The notes under the pieces are model-generated. The model ran no database searches, had not been told where the DNA came from, and worked only from the letters and a program-made list of their open reading frames with translations. Below are positions 1-8,761 of a stretch of DNA of 39,125 bases, one piece after another. The stretch comes from an uncultured Chromatiaceae bacterium. GTDB taxonomy: Bacteria; Pseudomonadota; Gammaproteobacteria; DRLM01. Position 1 is the stretch's first letter. Each line of letters starts with the position of its first letter. Where the stretch lies: assembly GCA_945787555.1 (NCBI GenBank), contig CALZJG010000029.1, positions 1 through 39,125 of the forward strand, read 5' to 3'. Both the position numbers and the translations under genes were made by a program.

Positions 1-95
1 AAGTCGACATTAGACGAGTCGTCAGCTTCACTATCGTGCAAACAACCCGAAATGAAGAAAGAACCTAAAACAAGTAAAGCAGCTTTCTGGATCAA
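1..95 (-). CDS. Lipoprotein N-terminus, cut by left window edge
   Basis: This short open frame on the minus strand begins at a TTG codon (95-93) and runs off the window at position 1, so only about 31 residues are visible. They read as a bacterial lipoprotein signal: a short positive start (IQK), a hydrophobic stretch (AALLVLGSFF) and a lipobox ISGC with the cysteine at about residue 18, followed by an acidic, serine-rich segment. An AGGAG ribosome binding site lies at 111-107, 11 bases upstream. The rest of the protein is outside the window, so no function can be given. The TTG start is an inference, because no ATG fits between the ribosome site and the signal peptide. The DNA here is more AT-rich than the genes to the right. 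Confidence 0.55.
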   Translation of the reverse strand, partial: MIQKAALLVLGSFFISGCLHDSEADDSSNVD

Positions 96-130
96 AATAT
101 TTTCGTCTCCTGTTCTCTAACAGTCAGTGG

Positions 131-168
131 ACCGACGAAGACCGTGCTATAACACGGTCTTCGTCGGT
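131..168. terminator. Perfect 16-bp inverted repeat (hairpin)
   Basis: ACCGACGAAGACCGTG at 131-146 is exactly repeated in reverse complement at 153-168, around a 6-base loop. There is no clear T-run on either side, so a standard intrinsic terminator is not fully supported. It lies just upstream of the truncated lipoprotein gene, so it could insulate that gene from upstream transcription. Confidence 0.5.
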
Positions 169-481
169 ATATCCCTCACTCAGCTTTCCTAGCATTCGCA
201 CGATTTCGTGACCAACATACGCTCTGTAGGGCATCTAAACGTTCGCTCTTTCACCATGTTGCGCAGCCTATTGTAGACTGGATCTGCTCGCCCGCTAGCG
301 CCAAGCTGCCGAGAAAATAACGACATCGTCGATCTATCACGCAAGGCATGTCTTCGTTCACCATCTACCGGGGAGACGATACTGCCCGCGCAAGACGAAT
401 TATCCAAAGAGCCTTGCGCCGGATGTGTCGACTCAACACCGTGCACCACATCTGATCGATGCGGCGGCAATCAGCACACCA
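169..481. other. Gap without a convincing gene
   Basis: This stretch separates the hairpin from the 3' end of the beta-CASP gene. A 93-codon open frame exists on the minus strand (470-189), but I recognise no family in it, see no good ribosome binding site, and its composition is unlike the neighbouring genes. I treat it as probably non-coding or a decayed remnant. Confidence 0.3.
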
Positions 482-1879
482 TCAAGACAGCGCCACCAAA
501 TCCAACGCCTCACCCGGCGCCGGCGTGTATACTTTGCGTGCGCCCTGGCCGCGCAAGCGCTCCGCGAACGGATCCATGGCTTGCGGCTCGCCGTGCACCA
601 AGGCCATCGGCGGGCGCGCGGAGTAATGGCCGTACCACGCCGCCAAACCGTTGCAATCGGCGTGTGCCGAGAAGCCACCGATGGTATGCACCTTGGCTGC
701 CACGCGCATCGTCTCACCCCACAACTTGATCTGTTTGGCGCCGTCCACCAAGACGCGCCCCAAGGTGCCGCGCGCTTGAAAGCCCACGATCAACAACTGA
801 CACTTGGCACGCCAAATATTGTGCTTAAGATGATGCTTGATGCGCCCGCCCTCGCACATGCCGCTGCCGGCGATGATGATGGCGCCGGACTCGATACGGT
901 TGATGCGCATCGACTGTTGCGCGGTGTGACTTAGATGCAAGTTGGGCAGCTCGAACAGAGCGCCACCGCGCCGCGCCTGTTTCGCCTCGGGGTCGAACAA
1001 CTCGGCGTGACGCTCGTAGATCGCCGTCGCTTCGATGGCCATCGGGCTGTCGAGAAAAATACTCCAACGATCCAGATTCCAACGCTCGTAGTTGAGCCGG
1101 AACGCATACAGCAATTCCTGGGTACGGCCAACGGCGAAGGACGGAATAAGAATATTGCCGCGCCCCCGGCTCGCCTCGGCGAACACTTCATCCAGCTCCG
1201 CCCAGGTCTCATCCCAGGGTCGATGCGCGCGATCACCGTAGGTACTTTCCATGATCACCAAGTCGGCCTCGTCGACCGGTGTCGGATCGCAAATGATGGG
1301 CGCGCCATGATGACCCAGGTCACCACTGAACACCAGCTTACGGCGCACGCCGCCTTCCTCCAACCAGAGTTCCGCGATCGCCGAACCCAGAATATGACCG
1401 GCATCGAGCAAGCGCAGCTGCACCCCTTTCATCACATCGACGACGACGCCGTAATCCAACGCCTTGAAACGGCGTAAGGCCGCCTGCGCGTCTTTGATCG
1501 TGTACAGCGGTTCCAGCGGCGTCAAGTGTTTGCGTTGCCGTTTGCGATTTTCCCACTCGACTTCTTTTTCGTTGAGAAAAGCGGCGTCTTTGAGCATCAC
1601 CCGCGCCAAATCGCGACTGGCGCGATGCGTATAAATAGGGCCGCGATAACCGGCCTGCACCAACAAGGGCAGGCGTCCGGAGTGATCGATATGCGCATGG
1701 GTGAGGATCACCGCATCGATGGTCTGAGGATTGAACGGGAAAGGCTCGCGGTTACGCGCTTCGTCTTCGCGCGAACCTTGGATCAAACCGCATTCGACCA
1801 ACAAGCGTCGCCCGTTCAACTCGATAAGAAAACACGAGCCGGTCACTTCGCGCGCCGCGCCGAGAAATTTCAGTTTCAT
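482..1879 (-). CDS. Beta-CASP family metallo-beta-lactamase RNA hydrolase
   Basis: A 465-residue protein of the MBL superfamily, beta-CASP branch, whose characterised members are metal-dependent RNA endo/exonucleases of the cleavage and polyadenylation factor type. The metal-binding HxHxDH motif is HAHIDH at residues 61-66. Further landmarks are SGDLG near residue 187, the beta-CASP signature GSGMCEGGRIKHHL around residues 337-350, and a late histidine motif in GGFSAHAD. Length and motif order match single-domain bacterial members of 450-470 residues. No signal peptide is visible, so it is cytoplasmic. Its ATG lies 3 bases after the stop of the CopD-like gene on the same strand, so the two are probably cotranscribed and coupled. 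The exact RNA substrate cannot be read from sequence. Confidence 0.93.
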   Translation of the reverse strand: MKLKFLGAAREVTGSCFLIELNGRRLLVECGLIQGSREDEARNREPFPFNPQTIDAVILTHAHIDHSGRLPLLVQAGYRGPIYTHRASRDLARVMLKDAAFLNEKEVEWENRKRQRKHLTPLEPLYTIKDAQAALRRFKALDYGVVVDVMKGVQLRLLDAGHILGSAIAELWLEEGGVRRKLVFSGDLGHHGAPIICDPTPVDEADLVIMESTYGDRAHRPWDETWAELDEVFAEASRGRGNILIPSFAVGRTQELLYAFRLNYERWNLDRWSIFLDSPMAIEATAIYERHAELFDPEAKQARRGGALFELPNLHLSHTAQQSMRINRIESGAIIIAGSGMCEGGRIKHHLKHNIWRAKCQLLIVGFQARGTLGRVLVDGAKQIKLWGETMRVAAKVHTIGGFSAHADCNGLAAWYGHYSARPPMALVHGEPQAMDPFAERLRGQGARKVYTPAPGEALDLVALS

Positions 1880-1882
1880 GAC

Positions 1883-2344
1883 TTATACCATCAGCAAGCG
1901 ACCACCGCCGGCCGCGCCCACCACCATCAATCCCAGCAACAGATTCACGCCCACCAATACACGGATCTGCGCCAGCTGCTTGGCGCCGGCCTGCCAGTCC
2001 TGTGCCTTTACGGCCATCTTCAAACGTTTGAATGGCGAAAAATACACATGCGCGAAGATCAGCATCATCACGAGGCCCAGTGCTTGCATGACATGCACAT
2101 AGATGGGCGCCTGCGCCATGCCGCCGAAGAAACCGAATAGCAAGCCATAACCGCTAACCAACAGCGTTGCCACCGCCGCCCATACCCAGGGGAAGAAATG
2201 GGCGAACACCCGGGCCCACAATGCCAGCCGCTCGGGCGGTTGCAGCACCTGCACCGCGACAGGGCGTAGCACCATGTACGCAAAGAACATCCCGCCCACC
2301 CACACCACCGCGGAGAGCAAGTGCAACATTAAAGCTATCGCCAT
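1883..2344 (-). CDS. CopD-like family integral membrane protein
   Basis: A protein of about 153 residues with four predicted membrane helices. It begins MAIALMLHLLSAVVWVGGMF, the pattern of small CopD-like membrane proteins with a conserved His in helix 1 and a WVGG turn. Characterised CopD proteins act in copper handling, but for these short stand-alone versions the role is not established. The open frame extends 17 codons further upstream to 2395. I chose the ATG at 2344 because it has GAGGA 10 bases upstream, and because the extra codons lie inside a dispersed palindromic repeat and are hydrophilic. It ends 3 bases before the start of the beta-CASP gene. Confidence 0.85.
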   Translation of the reverse strand: MAIALMLHLLSAVVWVGGMFFAYMVLRPVAVQVLQPPERLALWARVFAHFFPWVWAAVATLLVSGYGLLFGFFGGMAQAPIYVHVMQALGLVMMLIFAHVYFSPFKRLKMAVKAQDWQAGAKQLAQIRVLVGVNLLLGLMVVGAAGGGRLLMV

Positions 2345-2373
2345 GAGATCTGTGTCCTCGTCATAATGGTTAG

Positions 2374-2520
2374 GGACCTCTGAATATTCTGTCATTTCGC
2401 GTTTTGTCCTGAGTGCAATGACGGAGCTTCGCGAGAAATCTTGTTCCGCAGGCTGCTATCTGATCAGTGAAATACAAGATTTCTCCCTTCGGTCGAAATG
2501 ACAAGAACGAATAGATCAAA
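2374..2520. repeat. Dispersed palindromic element, copy 1
   Basis: An imperfect inverted repeat with outer arms TGTCATTTCG (2390-2399) and CGAAATGACA (2494-2503) and inner arms GAGAAATCTTG (2433-2443) and CAAGATTTCTC (2475-2485). A 29-base stretch at 2472-2500 is identical to 8642-8670 in copy 2. It lies downstream of hrpA and overlaps the spurious N-terminal extension of the CopD-like frame. It encodes nothing and resembles REP/MITE-type elements. Transcribed, it could fold into a long hairpin that ends or protects hrpA mRNA. Confidence 0.8.
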
Positions 2521-2594
2521 GGCTCTTTTGATCATACCTCCGGGCAGCGTAACCCATCGCCGCCGAGCGCACCAGCCACGCCGACTGCGCCGCG

Positions 2595-5500
2595 TCACTT
2601 CATCTGCTCCCACAGTTTTTGCAGCCGCGCCACGGACACCGGCTGCGCGGTTTTGAGTTCCTGCGCGTACAACGAGACGCGCAGTTCCTCCAATAACCAG
2701 CGAAACTCCACCATCATGGGATCGGTCACGCCCAGCTGGCGTTGCTTTTCGGCGCGCGTCCAATAGCCCTGCCACAACGGCGTATATTTCTGCATCAAGG
2801 GCACATCGCGATTAGGTTGTTGCGCCAGTTTGTCGAGCCGCCGGGTAATGGTGTGGAGATAGCGCGGCAGATGATTCAACTGCGCATAGGGCGTCGCGGC
2901 GACGAAACCGGGATAGACCAGCCGCTGGAGTTGTTCGCGGATGTCGGCCAGAGACTTCAACCACGCCGGCGACATCGCGCCTTTGAGACGTTTCGCGACG
3001 GCGTGGTAAGCGGCGAGCGCCTCACCCACCCAAGCCGCTAGCTCGTTGGCGGTGGTCAATAATTGGCTGGCGCCCTGCTCCTTGCGACGTTGAAAGTCCT
3101 CGGCGTCACGCGGCAAGGGCGCTGTGCCGATGAACACCTGCTGCGCAACGGCGACGAGGAGGTCTTGCTTCAATTGCGCGCAACTACCCAACGGCGCGTA
3201 GTACAAGCACATGGCGGCCAAGCCGGGCAGGTTCTTCTCCAGATATTTGAATTTATCTTTGAGCTGCAGCATGAACAAGCACCGCAACCCGACCTGCATG
3301 GCGCTCGCGGCTTTGTCCGGTGCATCCAAGACCCGCACAGCCACACCACCGTCGTGCTCCACCAAGGCTGGATAACCGAGCACGCGCAAAGCGCCGCGCT
3401 GAAATTCGACCTGCTCGGGTAAGGCACCAAAGTCCCAGTCGGTCACCGCGTCGCGCTCAAAGTCCGCCGTCGGCAAGGCGGCGAAACGGCGGGCGGCCTG
3501 TTGACCGTGGGCGCGTTGTAATGCCGCCAAGTCACGCCCCATGGCGATAGCCACTCCGCGCTCGTCCACGACCTCGTAGTTCATCAGCAAATGGGCCGGG
3601 ACGACCTCGAGGCGCCACGCGTCGGCGGGGATGTCCACGCCGGTGACTTTGTGCAAATGACGCTGCAAGGCAGCGCACAGCGGCATGTCAGCGGGCGCCA
3701 GCGCCTCGTAACAGGCTTGCGCATAATTGGGCACGGGCACGAAGTTACGCCGCAGTGCCTTGGGAAGACTCTTGAGTAGGGCGGCGATTTTCTCTGGTAA
3801 CAAACCGGGCACCAGCCACCCGAACCGCGCCGGGTCTAACTGGTTGAGCAATTCCACCGGCACTTGCAGAGTCACGCCGTCGCGGGCGTGCCCGGGCTCG
3901 AAGTGATAACTCAAAGGCAACGGGACGCCGTTTACCGATAGGGTATCCGGAAATTGTTGTCCCGTGACTTCAGCGGCCTGGCGGCGCATCAAATAGTCTT
4001 TGCTCAGCAACAATAACTGCGCGTCGCGCTGCTCCGCTTGGCGACGCCAGTGTTCGAAACTGCGGCCATCGCAGATGTCGGCGGGGACGCGCTCTGCATA
4101 AAAACCGTAGAGCAGCTCGGGATCGATCAGAATGTCCTGCCGTCGCGCTTTGTGCTCCAGTGCTTCCACATCCTGTATCAACGCTTGGTTATGGGCGAAG
4201 AACGGCGCGGCCGTCACATACTCGCCTTCCACCAAGGCCTGGCGGATGAATATCTCGCGCGCCTCGACTGGATTGATACGCCCATACTGGACCTTACGCT
4301 GCGTCACGACGGGCAACCCATATAGGGTCACCCGCTCACTAGCCATCACGGCCGCCGCTTTCTTCTCCCAACGCGGTTCGGAGTATTGGTGCTTGAGCAG
4401 ATGCGCGGCGAGTTTTTCCACCCACTCGGGCTCGATGCGCGCCACGGTGCGGGCATATAGTCGCGCCGTTTCCGCCAGCTCCGCCGCCATCAACCATTTC
4501 GGCGGTTTTTTGAACAACGCCGAGCCGGGGAAGATGTGAAATTTAATGGCGCGTGCGCCGAAATATTCCGCTGTTTCGCTTTTCATGCCGAGATGACCGA
4601 GCAAGCCCGAGAGCAAGGCACGGTGCAGGGAGGCATAATCCGCCTCTTGCTCATTGAGTCGCCAGCCCATCTCCTTCACCGTGCCTAATAACTGGCTGTG
4701 CGTGTCATGCCAATCGCGCAGCCGCACATAGGAAAGAAAATTCTCCCGGCAATACTTACGCAACTGATTGCGGCTTAAGTGGCGCGCTTGTTCGTGGTAG
4801 TGCTCCCATAATGTCAAATAGCCGATAAAATCGGAGCGCTCATCGACATAACGCGCATGTTTCTCGTCCGCCGCCTGCTGTTTCTCCAGCGGCCGCTCAC
4901 GTGCATCGGGCACCGCTAGTGCGGCCACGATGATGAGTATTTCACGCAAACAATGGAACTCACGTGCGGCGAGGATCATGCGCGCAAGACGCGGATCGAC
5001 CGGCAGCTTGACCAGCTCACGTCCCGCGGACGTCAGCGCCCGCCGTCCATCGACCGCGCCCAGCTCGAACAGGATTTGGTAGGCGGCGTTGACTTGGCGA
5101 CTGTCCGGCGCATCGATGAAGGGGTAGCGCGCCACAGCGCCGAAACCCAGCGCGCTCATTTGCAGTATCACCGCGGCAAGATTGGTGCGCTGAATTTCCG
5201 GATCGGTGAACAAGGGACGTTGCAGATAATCCTGTTCGGAATAGAGACGAATACAGATGCCGGGACTCACCCGCCCGCAGCGCCCGGCGCGTTGATTGGC
5301 CGAGGCTTGCGAGACCGGTTCGATGGGCAAGCGCTGTACCTTGGCACGATGACTGTAGCGGCTGATGCGCACCAGACCGGGGTCGACGACGTACTTGATA
5401 CCCGGCACGGTTAGCGAGGTTTCCGCCACATTGGTGGCAAGCACGATGCGTCGCGCCGCGTGAGGCTGGAAGACTTGATTTTGTTCCTGAGCGGACAAGC

Positions 5501-6539
5501 GGGCGTACAAGGGCAGGATTTCCGTGTGCGGCGGATGATGCTTGCGCAAGGCTTCGGCCGTCTCGCGAATCTCACGCTCACCGCTGAGAAAGATCAACAC
5601 ATCGCCGGGACCATGACGGGCCAGCTCGTCCACCGCCTCCAAGATCGCCTGCTGCATATCACGATCACGACCGTCCTCATCCTCGGCCAGCAACGGCCGG
5701 TAACGCACCTCTACCGGATAGGTGCGGCCCGACACTTCGATGATGGGGGCATCATTGAAGTGTTGTGCGAAACGTTCCGGGTCGATGGTGGCCGAGGTGA
5801 TGATGACCTTGAGGTCGGGCCGCTTGGGCAACAACTGTTTGAGGTAACCGAGCAGAATATCGATGTTGAGGCTGCGCTCGTGGGCTTCGTCGATGATGAG
5901 CGTGTCATAGCGATGCAAGTCGCGATCGCCTTGAATCTCAGCCAGCAGAATGCCGTCGGTCATGACCTTGATGCAGGCCTCCTCGCCGACGTGACCACTG
6001 AAACGCACTTGATAACCCACCACCTGACCCAGGGGAGTGTGCAATTCCGCGGCGATGCGCGTCGCCAATGTGCGTGCAGCGAGTCGGCGCGGCTGCGTGT
6101 GTCCGATCAAGCCCGCCGCACCGCGCCCCAATGACAGGCATATCTTCGGCAACTGGGTGGTCTTGCCCGAACCGGTCTCGCCGCACACGATCACCGCTTG
6201 ATGGGCTGTGATCGCGCGCGCGATGGCCTCGCGCTGTTGCGACACCGGCAGCTCTTCGGGAAACTCCGGCGTCGGCAACCGCGCGCGGCGTCGTTCGTGA
6301 CGCCGTTTGGAGGCCGCCACCTGGTCCGCGAGCGCGGCCACCTCCTCCGTGACGACACGACCAGCGCGACGATCTTGCTCCAGGTTGCGCAGTGCGCGCC
6401 GCAAGCGCGGCTGATCGCGCAGCATGCAGGAGGCGATTTCAGCGGCGAGGGACTGTAGATTAGGCTGACTGTTCAAGGGCGTGAGATGAGTATGGCGTCG
6501 ATAACCGGCTATTGTACGGACTCGCGCCGCTTGCTGCAT
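2595..6539 (-). CDS. hrpA: ATP-dependent RNA helicase HrpA (DEAH box)
   Basis: A 1314-residue DEAH-box RNA helicase with the size and layout of enterobacterial HrpA (about 1300 residues). HrpA has been linked to mRNA processing and to rescue of stalled ribosomes in E. coli. Visible motifs, in order, are Walker A GETGSGKTT (residues 120-128), motif Ia TQPRRLAA, DEAH at 217-220, SAT in ITSATI, ATNVAETSLTVPGI, and motif VI QRAGRCGR. The helicase core is followed by the helicase-associated region and the long C-terminal extension (DUF3418) specific to HrpA. The start at 6539 has AAGG 5 bases upstream; residues 1-30 are poorly conserved, so a slightly later start is possible. It is divergent from the secreted MBL gene and ends next to a palindromic repeat. 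Confidence 0.97.
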   Translation of the reverse strand: MQQAARVRTIAGYRRHTHLTPLNSQPNLQSLAAEIASCMLRDQPRLRRALRNLEQDRRAGRVVTEEVAALADQVAASKRRHERRRARLPTPEFPEELPVSQQREAIARAITAHQAVIVCGETGSGKTTQLPKICLSLGRGAAGLIGHTQPRRLAARTLATRIAAELHTPLGQVVGYQVRFSGHVGEEACIKVMTDGILLAEIQGDRDLHRYDTLIIDEAHERSLNIDILLGYLKQLLPKRPDLKVIITSATIDPERFAQHFNDAPIIEVSGRTYPVEVRYRPLLAEDEDGRDRDMQQAILEAVDELARHGPGDVLIFLSGEREIRETAEALRKHHPPHTEILPLYARLSAQEQNQVFQPHAARRIVLATNVAETSLTVPGIKYVVDPGLVRISRYSHRAKVQRLPIEPVSQASANQRAGRCGRVSPGICIRLYSEQDYLQRPLFTDPEIQRTNLAAVILQMSALGFGAVARYPFIDAPDSRQVNAAYQILFELGAVDGRRALTSAGRELVKLPVDPRLARMILAAREFHCLREILIIVAALAVPDARERPLEKQQAADEKHARYVDERSDFIGYLTLWEHYHEQARHLSRNQLRKYCRENFLSYVRLRDWHDTHSQLLGTVKEMGWRLNEQEADYASLHRALLSGLLGHLGMKSETAEYFGARAIKFHIFPGSALFKKPPKWLMAAELAETARLYARTVARIEPEWVEKLAAHLLKHQYSEPRWEKKAAAVMASERVTLYGLPVVTQRKVQYGRINPVEAREIFIRQALVEGEYVTAAPFFAHNQALIQDVEALEHKARRQDILIDPELLYGFYAERVPADICDGRSFEHWRRQAEQRDAQLLLLSKDYLMRRQAAEVTGQQFPDTLSVNGVPLPLSYHFEPGHARDGVTLQVPVELLNQLDPARFGWLVPGLLPEKIAALLKSLPKALRRNFVPVPNYAQACYEALAPADMPLCAALQRHLHKVTGVDIPADAWRLEVVPAHLLMNYEVVDERGVAIAMGRDLAALQRAHGQQAARRFAALPTADFERDAVTDWDFGALPEQVEFQRGALRVLGYPALVEHDGGVAVRVLDAPDKAASAMQVGLRCLFMLQLKDKFKYLEKNLPGLAAMCLYYAPLGSCAQLKQDLLVAVAQQVFIGTAPLPRDAEDFQRRKEQGASQLLTTANELAAWVGEALAAYHAVAKRLKGAMSPAWLKSLADIREQLQRLVYPGFVAATPYAQLNHLPRYLHTITRRLDKLAQQPNRDVPLMQKYTPLWQGYWTRAEKQRQLGVTDPMMVEFRWLLEELRVSLYAQELKTAQPVSVARLQKLWEQMK

Positions 6540-6872
6540 GATGGCCTTGGGACGTCACCGCCGAAGAAACCGTCCGAGAGCCGAGAGCCAGGTGGTCGGC
6601 GCCATTACACTACCTTGAGTACTCTGACGACCCCCCCTTGGTCAGCGTAGAGCTTCATCGCTCTCGTATTGCCCGCATTCTTTTGCTCGCACTTAGCATC
6701 ACGCACATCGCTCCCGCGTCCTAGCGGCGTATCGCGCAATGTCGCCCTTACACGACAACTTTCATTGTTGCCCCGCAACAACGGAGCGCGCACTGGACAG
6801 CGCCCGCTGCTGACCTATATTTACACCACACTCAAGGAAGTTTCACAGACTACCCACATATAGGAGGACGAT
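6540..6872. other. Divergent intergenic region hrpA / secreted MBL gene
   Basis: About 330 bases between two divergent start codons, expected to hold promoters for both genes. Short open frames occur on both strands, but none has a ribosome site or recognisable product. The only promoter I can support is the plus-strand one listed separately. Confidence 0.5.
6794..6821 (+). promoter_or_regulatory. Putative sigma-70 promoter
   Basis: TGGACA (6794-6799) and TATATT (6816-6821), separated by 16 bases, each differ by one base from the consensus. They would start a transcript near 6828 with a leader of about 45 bases. The leader ends in a full AGGAGG ribosome site (6862-6867), 5 bases before the ATG at 6873. 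This is read from sequence only. Confidence 0.45.
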
Positions 6873-8576
6873 ATGGATATCAGTCGTCGTTGGAAATCCG
6901 CTCTCATCCTAGCGCTGTTACCCGCGCTCTACATACTCCTCGCACCGTCTGCCGAAGCGCGCAACAAACACCTCTTCAAACCGGCACGCACGGCCATCGA
7001 AAAAGCCGTCGCCGCCATGGGCGGCCCTAGCGCGTTACAGAACCTGAACGGGTTCATCACCCAGGCCAGTGGCGAGCGCTGGATCTTGGATGAAGGTTTC
7101 AACGTCGGAGCGGGCGCCACCCGCCGCGGCACCTTCGACGCTCAGATCACCTATGATGTGGCGGGAAATCGACTGCGTCTCGATTACGACATCGCCGCGG
7201 CGGGCATCGAACGGCAATTGAGTGAAATCATCGCCGGTAACCTAGGCTATCTCGACGGCCAGGACGGCAACTTCGGCGGCCCCGCGCAACTGAACATGCG
7301 CTCGGATCGTTGGGCGTCGATACGCAAACATCAACGGCTGCTCAATCCGCAGCTCATCTTGCGCGAGGTACTCGCCAACCCCGGCTTAGCCAGGGAGATG
7401 GACATGACGCTCATCCACGGCATGCCCCACCACGTGGTGGCCATCGCCGACCCCGTCGCACCGCTGCTGCTCTATATCAATGCGTTCAATGGACAGTTAA
7501 CCAAAGCCGAGACCATGGAGAACGATGTGCTGCGGCGCGACGTCCCCCTGGAAGTTCACTACAAGACATGGCGGCCGTTTGGCGGCGACCAGCGTAGACT
7601 AGGCTGGTTGAAACCGCGACCGGCCGCATTGCATAAACTGCATTGGCTGATACCGACATCGTTCTTTCAAGGTTGGGCTAGGCTGCACGACAGACCCCAA
7701 TTCCCCACCATGGTGGAAGTCATCTACGACGGTGCGCGCGTGCACGACGAAGCGCGCGCCACGATTGAAGTCAATCCCTTCATCGACCCGGCCGCGTTTG
7801 ACTTTCCCGCCACGCTGTCACCCGTCTTCAACGCCGAACTAGCCGCACGCGGTCTCGTCAGTCACCAATATTTGCAGTCCTTCGCCGCCTTGGGTTTTCC
7901 TCAAGATGGTTTTCAAGCGCAAGTCAATGCGACGCAACTCGCACCTGGGGTCTATCACCTCACTGGCGGCAGCCATCATTCACTCGCCATCGAGCAAGAT
8001 GCCAACGTCGTCATCGTCGAAGCACCGCTCAACGAAGTACGCAGCTTGGCCGTGATCGATTGGGTGACGGCGACGTTTCCCGGCAAACCCATCACCCATG
8101 CGGTGATGAGCCACCATCATGCCGATCACTCGGGCGGTTTGCGTAGCTATGTGGCACAGGGCGCGAGCATCGTGATGCACGAAGCCGCGACATCTTTCTT
8201 CGAAGCCGTGTTCACCGCGCCTTCGGCGCTCGATCCCGACCTGCTGGCACAGACACCGATGAGCGCGAACATCATCTCGGTACCGGACGGCAGTTCAGTC
8301 ATCCTCGCCAACAGCCTCAACCCGGTCGGGATCTATTCGCTGGGCAACCAACACGCCGAAGATCTGGTTCTCGTCGAGGCCGGCGGCATCGCCTTCGTCG
8401 TCGACATCTATAGCCCCTTCCCCGGTGCACCGGCACTCCCTCCAGCGGCGCAACTGATTTATGATCGCATCATCGAGCTGGGTCTGACTGTCACCGCCAT
8501 CGCGGGCGGACACGGCGGAGTCATCTCGTTCTCGGAATTCGAGGGACTGATCAACCAACAAATAGGAAACCTCTGA
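6873..8576 (+). CDS. Secreted MBL-fold metallo-hydrolase with long N-terminal domain
   Basis: A 567-residue protein with a signal peptide (positive MDISRRWK, hydrophobic core, likely cleavage after SAEA near residue 29). The C-terminal third is a metallo-beta-lactamase fold: HHHADHSGG at residues 414-422 gives the HxHxDH zinc site, with a further H in GNQHAEDL and in GGHGG as the later ligands. The first ~330 residues are a mostly beta extension without a catalytic motif I recognise, seen in other exported MBL hydrolases of environmental proteobacteria. The protein therefore acts in the periplasm or outside the cell, and its substrate is unknown. The start is well supported by AGGAGG 5 bases upstream. 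The last codons and TGA lie inside a dispersed palindromic repeat, so the original C-terminus may have been altered by its insertion. Confidence 0.85.
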   Translation: MDISRRWKSALILALLPALYILLAPSAEARNKHLFKPARTAIEKAVAAMGGPSALQNLNGFITQASGERWILDEGFNVGAGATRRGTFDAQITYDVAGNRLRLDYDIAAAGIERQLSEIIAGNLGYLDGQDGNFGGPAQLNMRSDRWASIRKHQRLLNPQLILREVLANPGLAREMDMTLIHGMPHHVVAIADPVAPLLLYINAFNGQLTKAETMENDVLRRDVPLEVHYKTWRPFGGDQRRLGWLKPRPAALHKLHWLIPTSFFQGWARLHDRPQFPTMVEVIYDGARVHDEARATIEVNPFIDPAAFDFPATLSPVFNAELAARGLVSHQYLQSFAALGFPQDGFQAQVNATQLAPGVYHLTGGSHHSLAIEQDANVVIVEAPLNEVRSLAVIDWVTATFPGKPITHAVMSHHHADHSGGLRSYVAQGASIVMHEAATSFFEAVFTAPSALDPDLLAQTPMSANIISVPDGSSVILANSLNPVGIYSLGNQHAEDLVLVEAGGIAFVVDIYSPFPGAPALPPAAQLIYDRIIELGLTVTAIAGGHGGVISFSEFEGLINQQIGNL

Positions 8577-8694
8577 ATAATCTGTCGTTTCGAGCGTTAG
8601 CGAGAAATCTTCTGCTGCAGGCTTCTATCTAAATCAGCGAGATACAAGATTTCTCCCTTCGGTCGAAATGGCAACAACGAATTATTCAGGTTCC
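8565..8694. repeat. Dispersed palindromic element, copy 2
   Basis: The most complete copy. The outer ends GGAAACCTCTGAATAATCTG (8565 onward) and its imperfect complement near 8681-8694 flank inner arms GCGAGAAATCTT and AAGATTTCTC. It shares 29 identical bases with copy 1. The left arm contributes the final Gly-Asn-Leu codons and the TGA of the secreted MBL gene. Confidence 0.85.
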
Positions 8695-8711
8695 GTAGGA
8701 TATTCTTGCGC

Positions 8712-8743
8712 AAGAGGCTGGCAGACCAGTCTGTCAGCCTCTT
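8712..8743. terminator. Bidirectional terminator hairpin
   Basis: AAGAGGCTGGCAGA (8712-8725) pairs with TCTGTCAGCCTCTT (8730-8743) around a 4-base loop; one pair is a G-U wobble. It lies between two convergent genes (stop at 8576 on plus and at 8762 on minus), where a shared terminator is expected. The pyrimidine-rich CTTCTTC follows on the plus side. Confidence 0.65.
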
Positions 8744-8761
8744 CTTCGACAGATCAACGCA

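Noticed and set aside
189-470. 93-codon minus-strand open frame
   Set aside because: No recognisable family, no clear ribosome site and odd composition; kept only as a comment in the gap entry.
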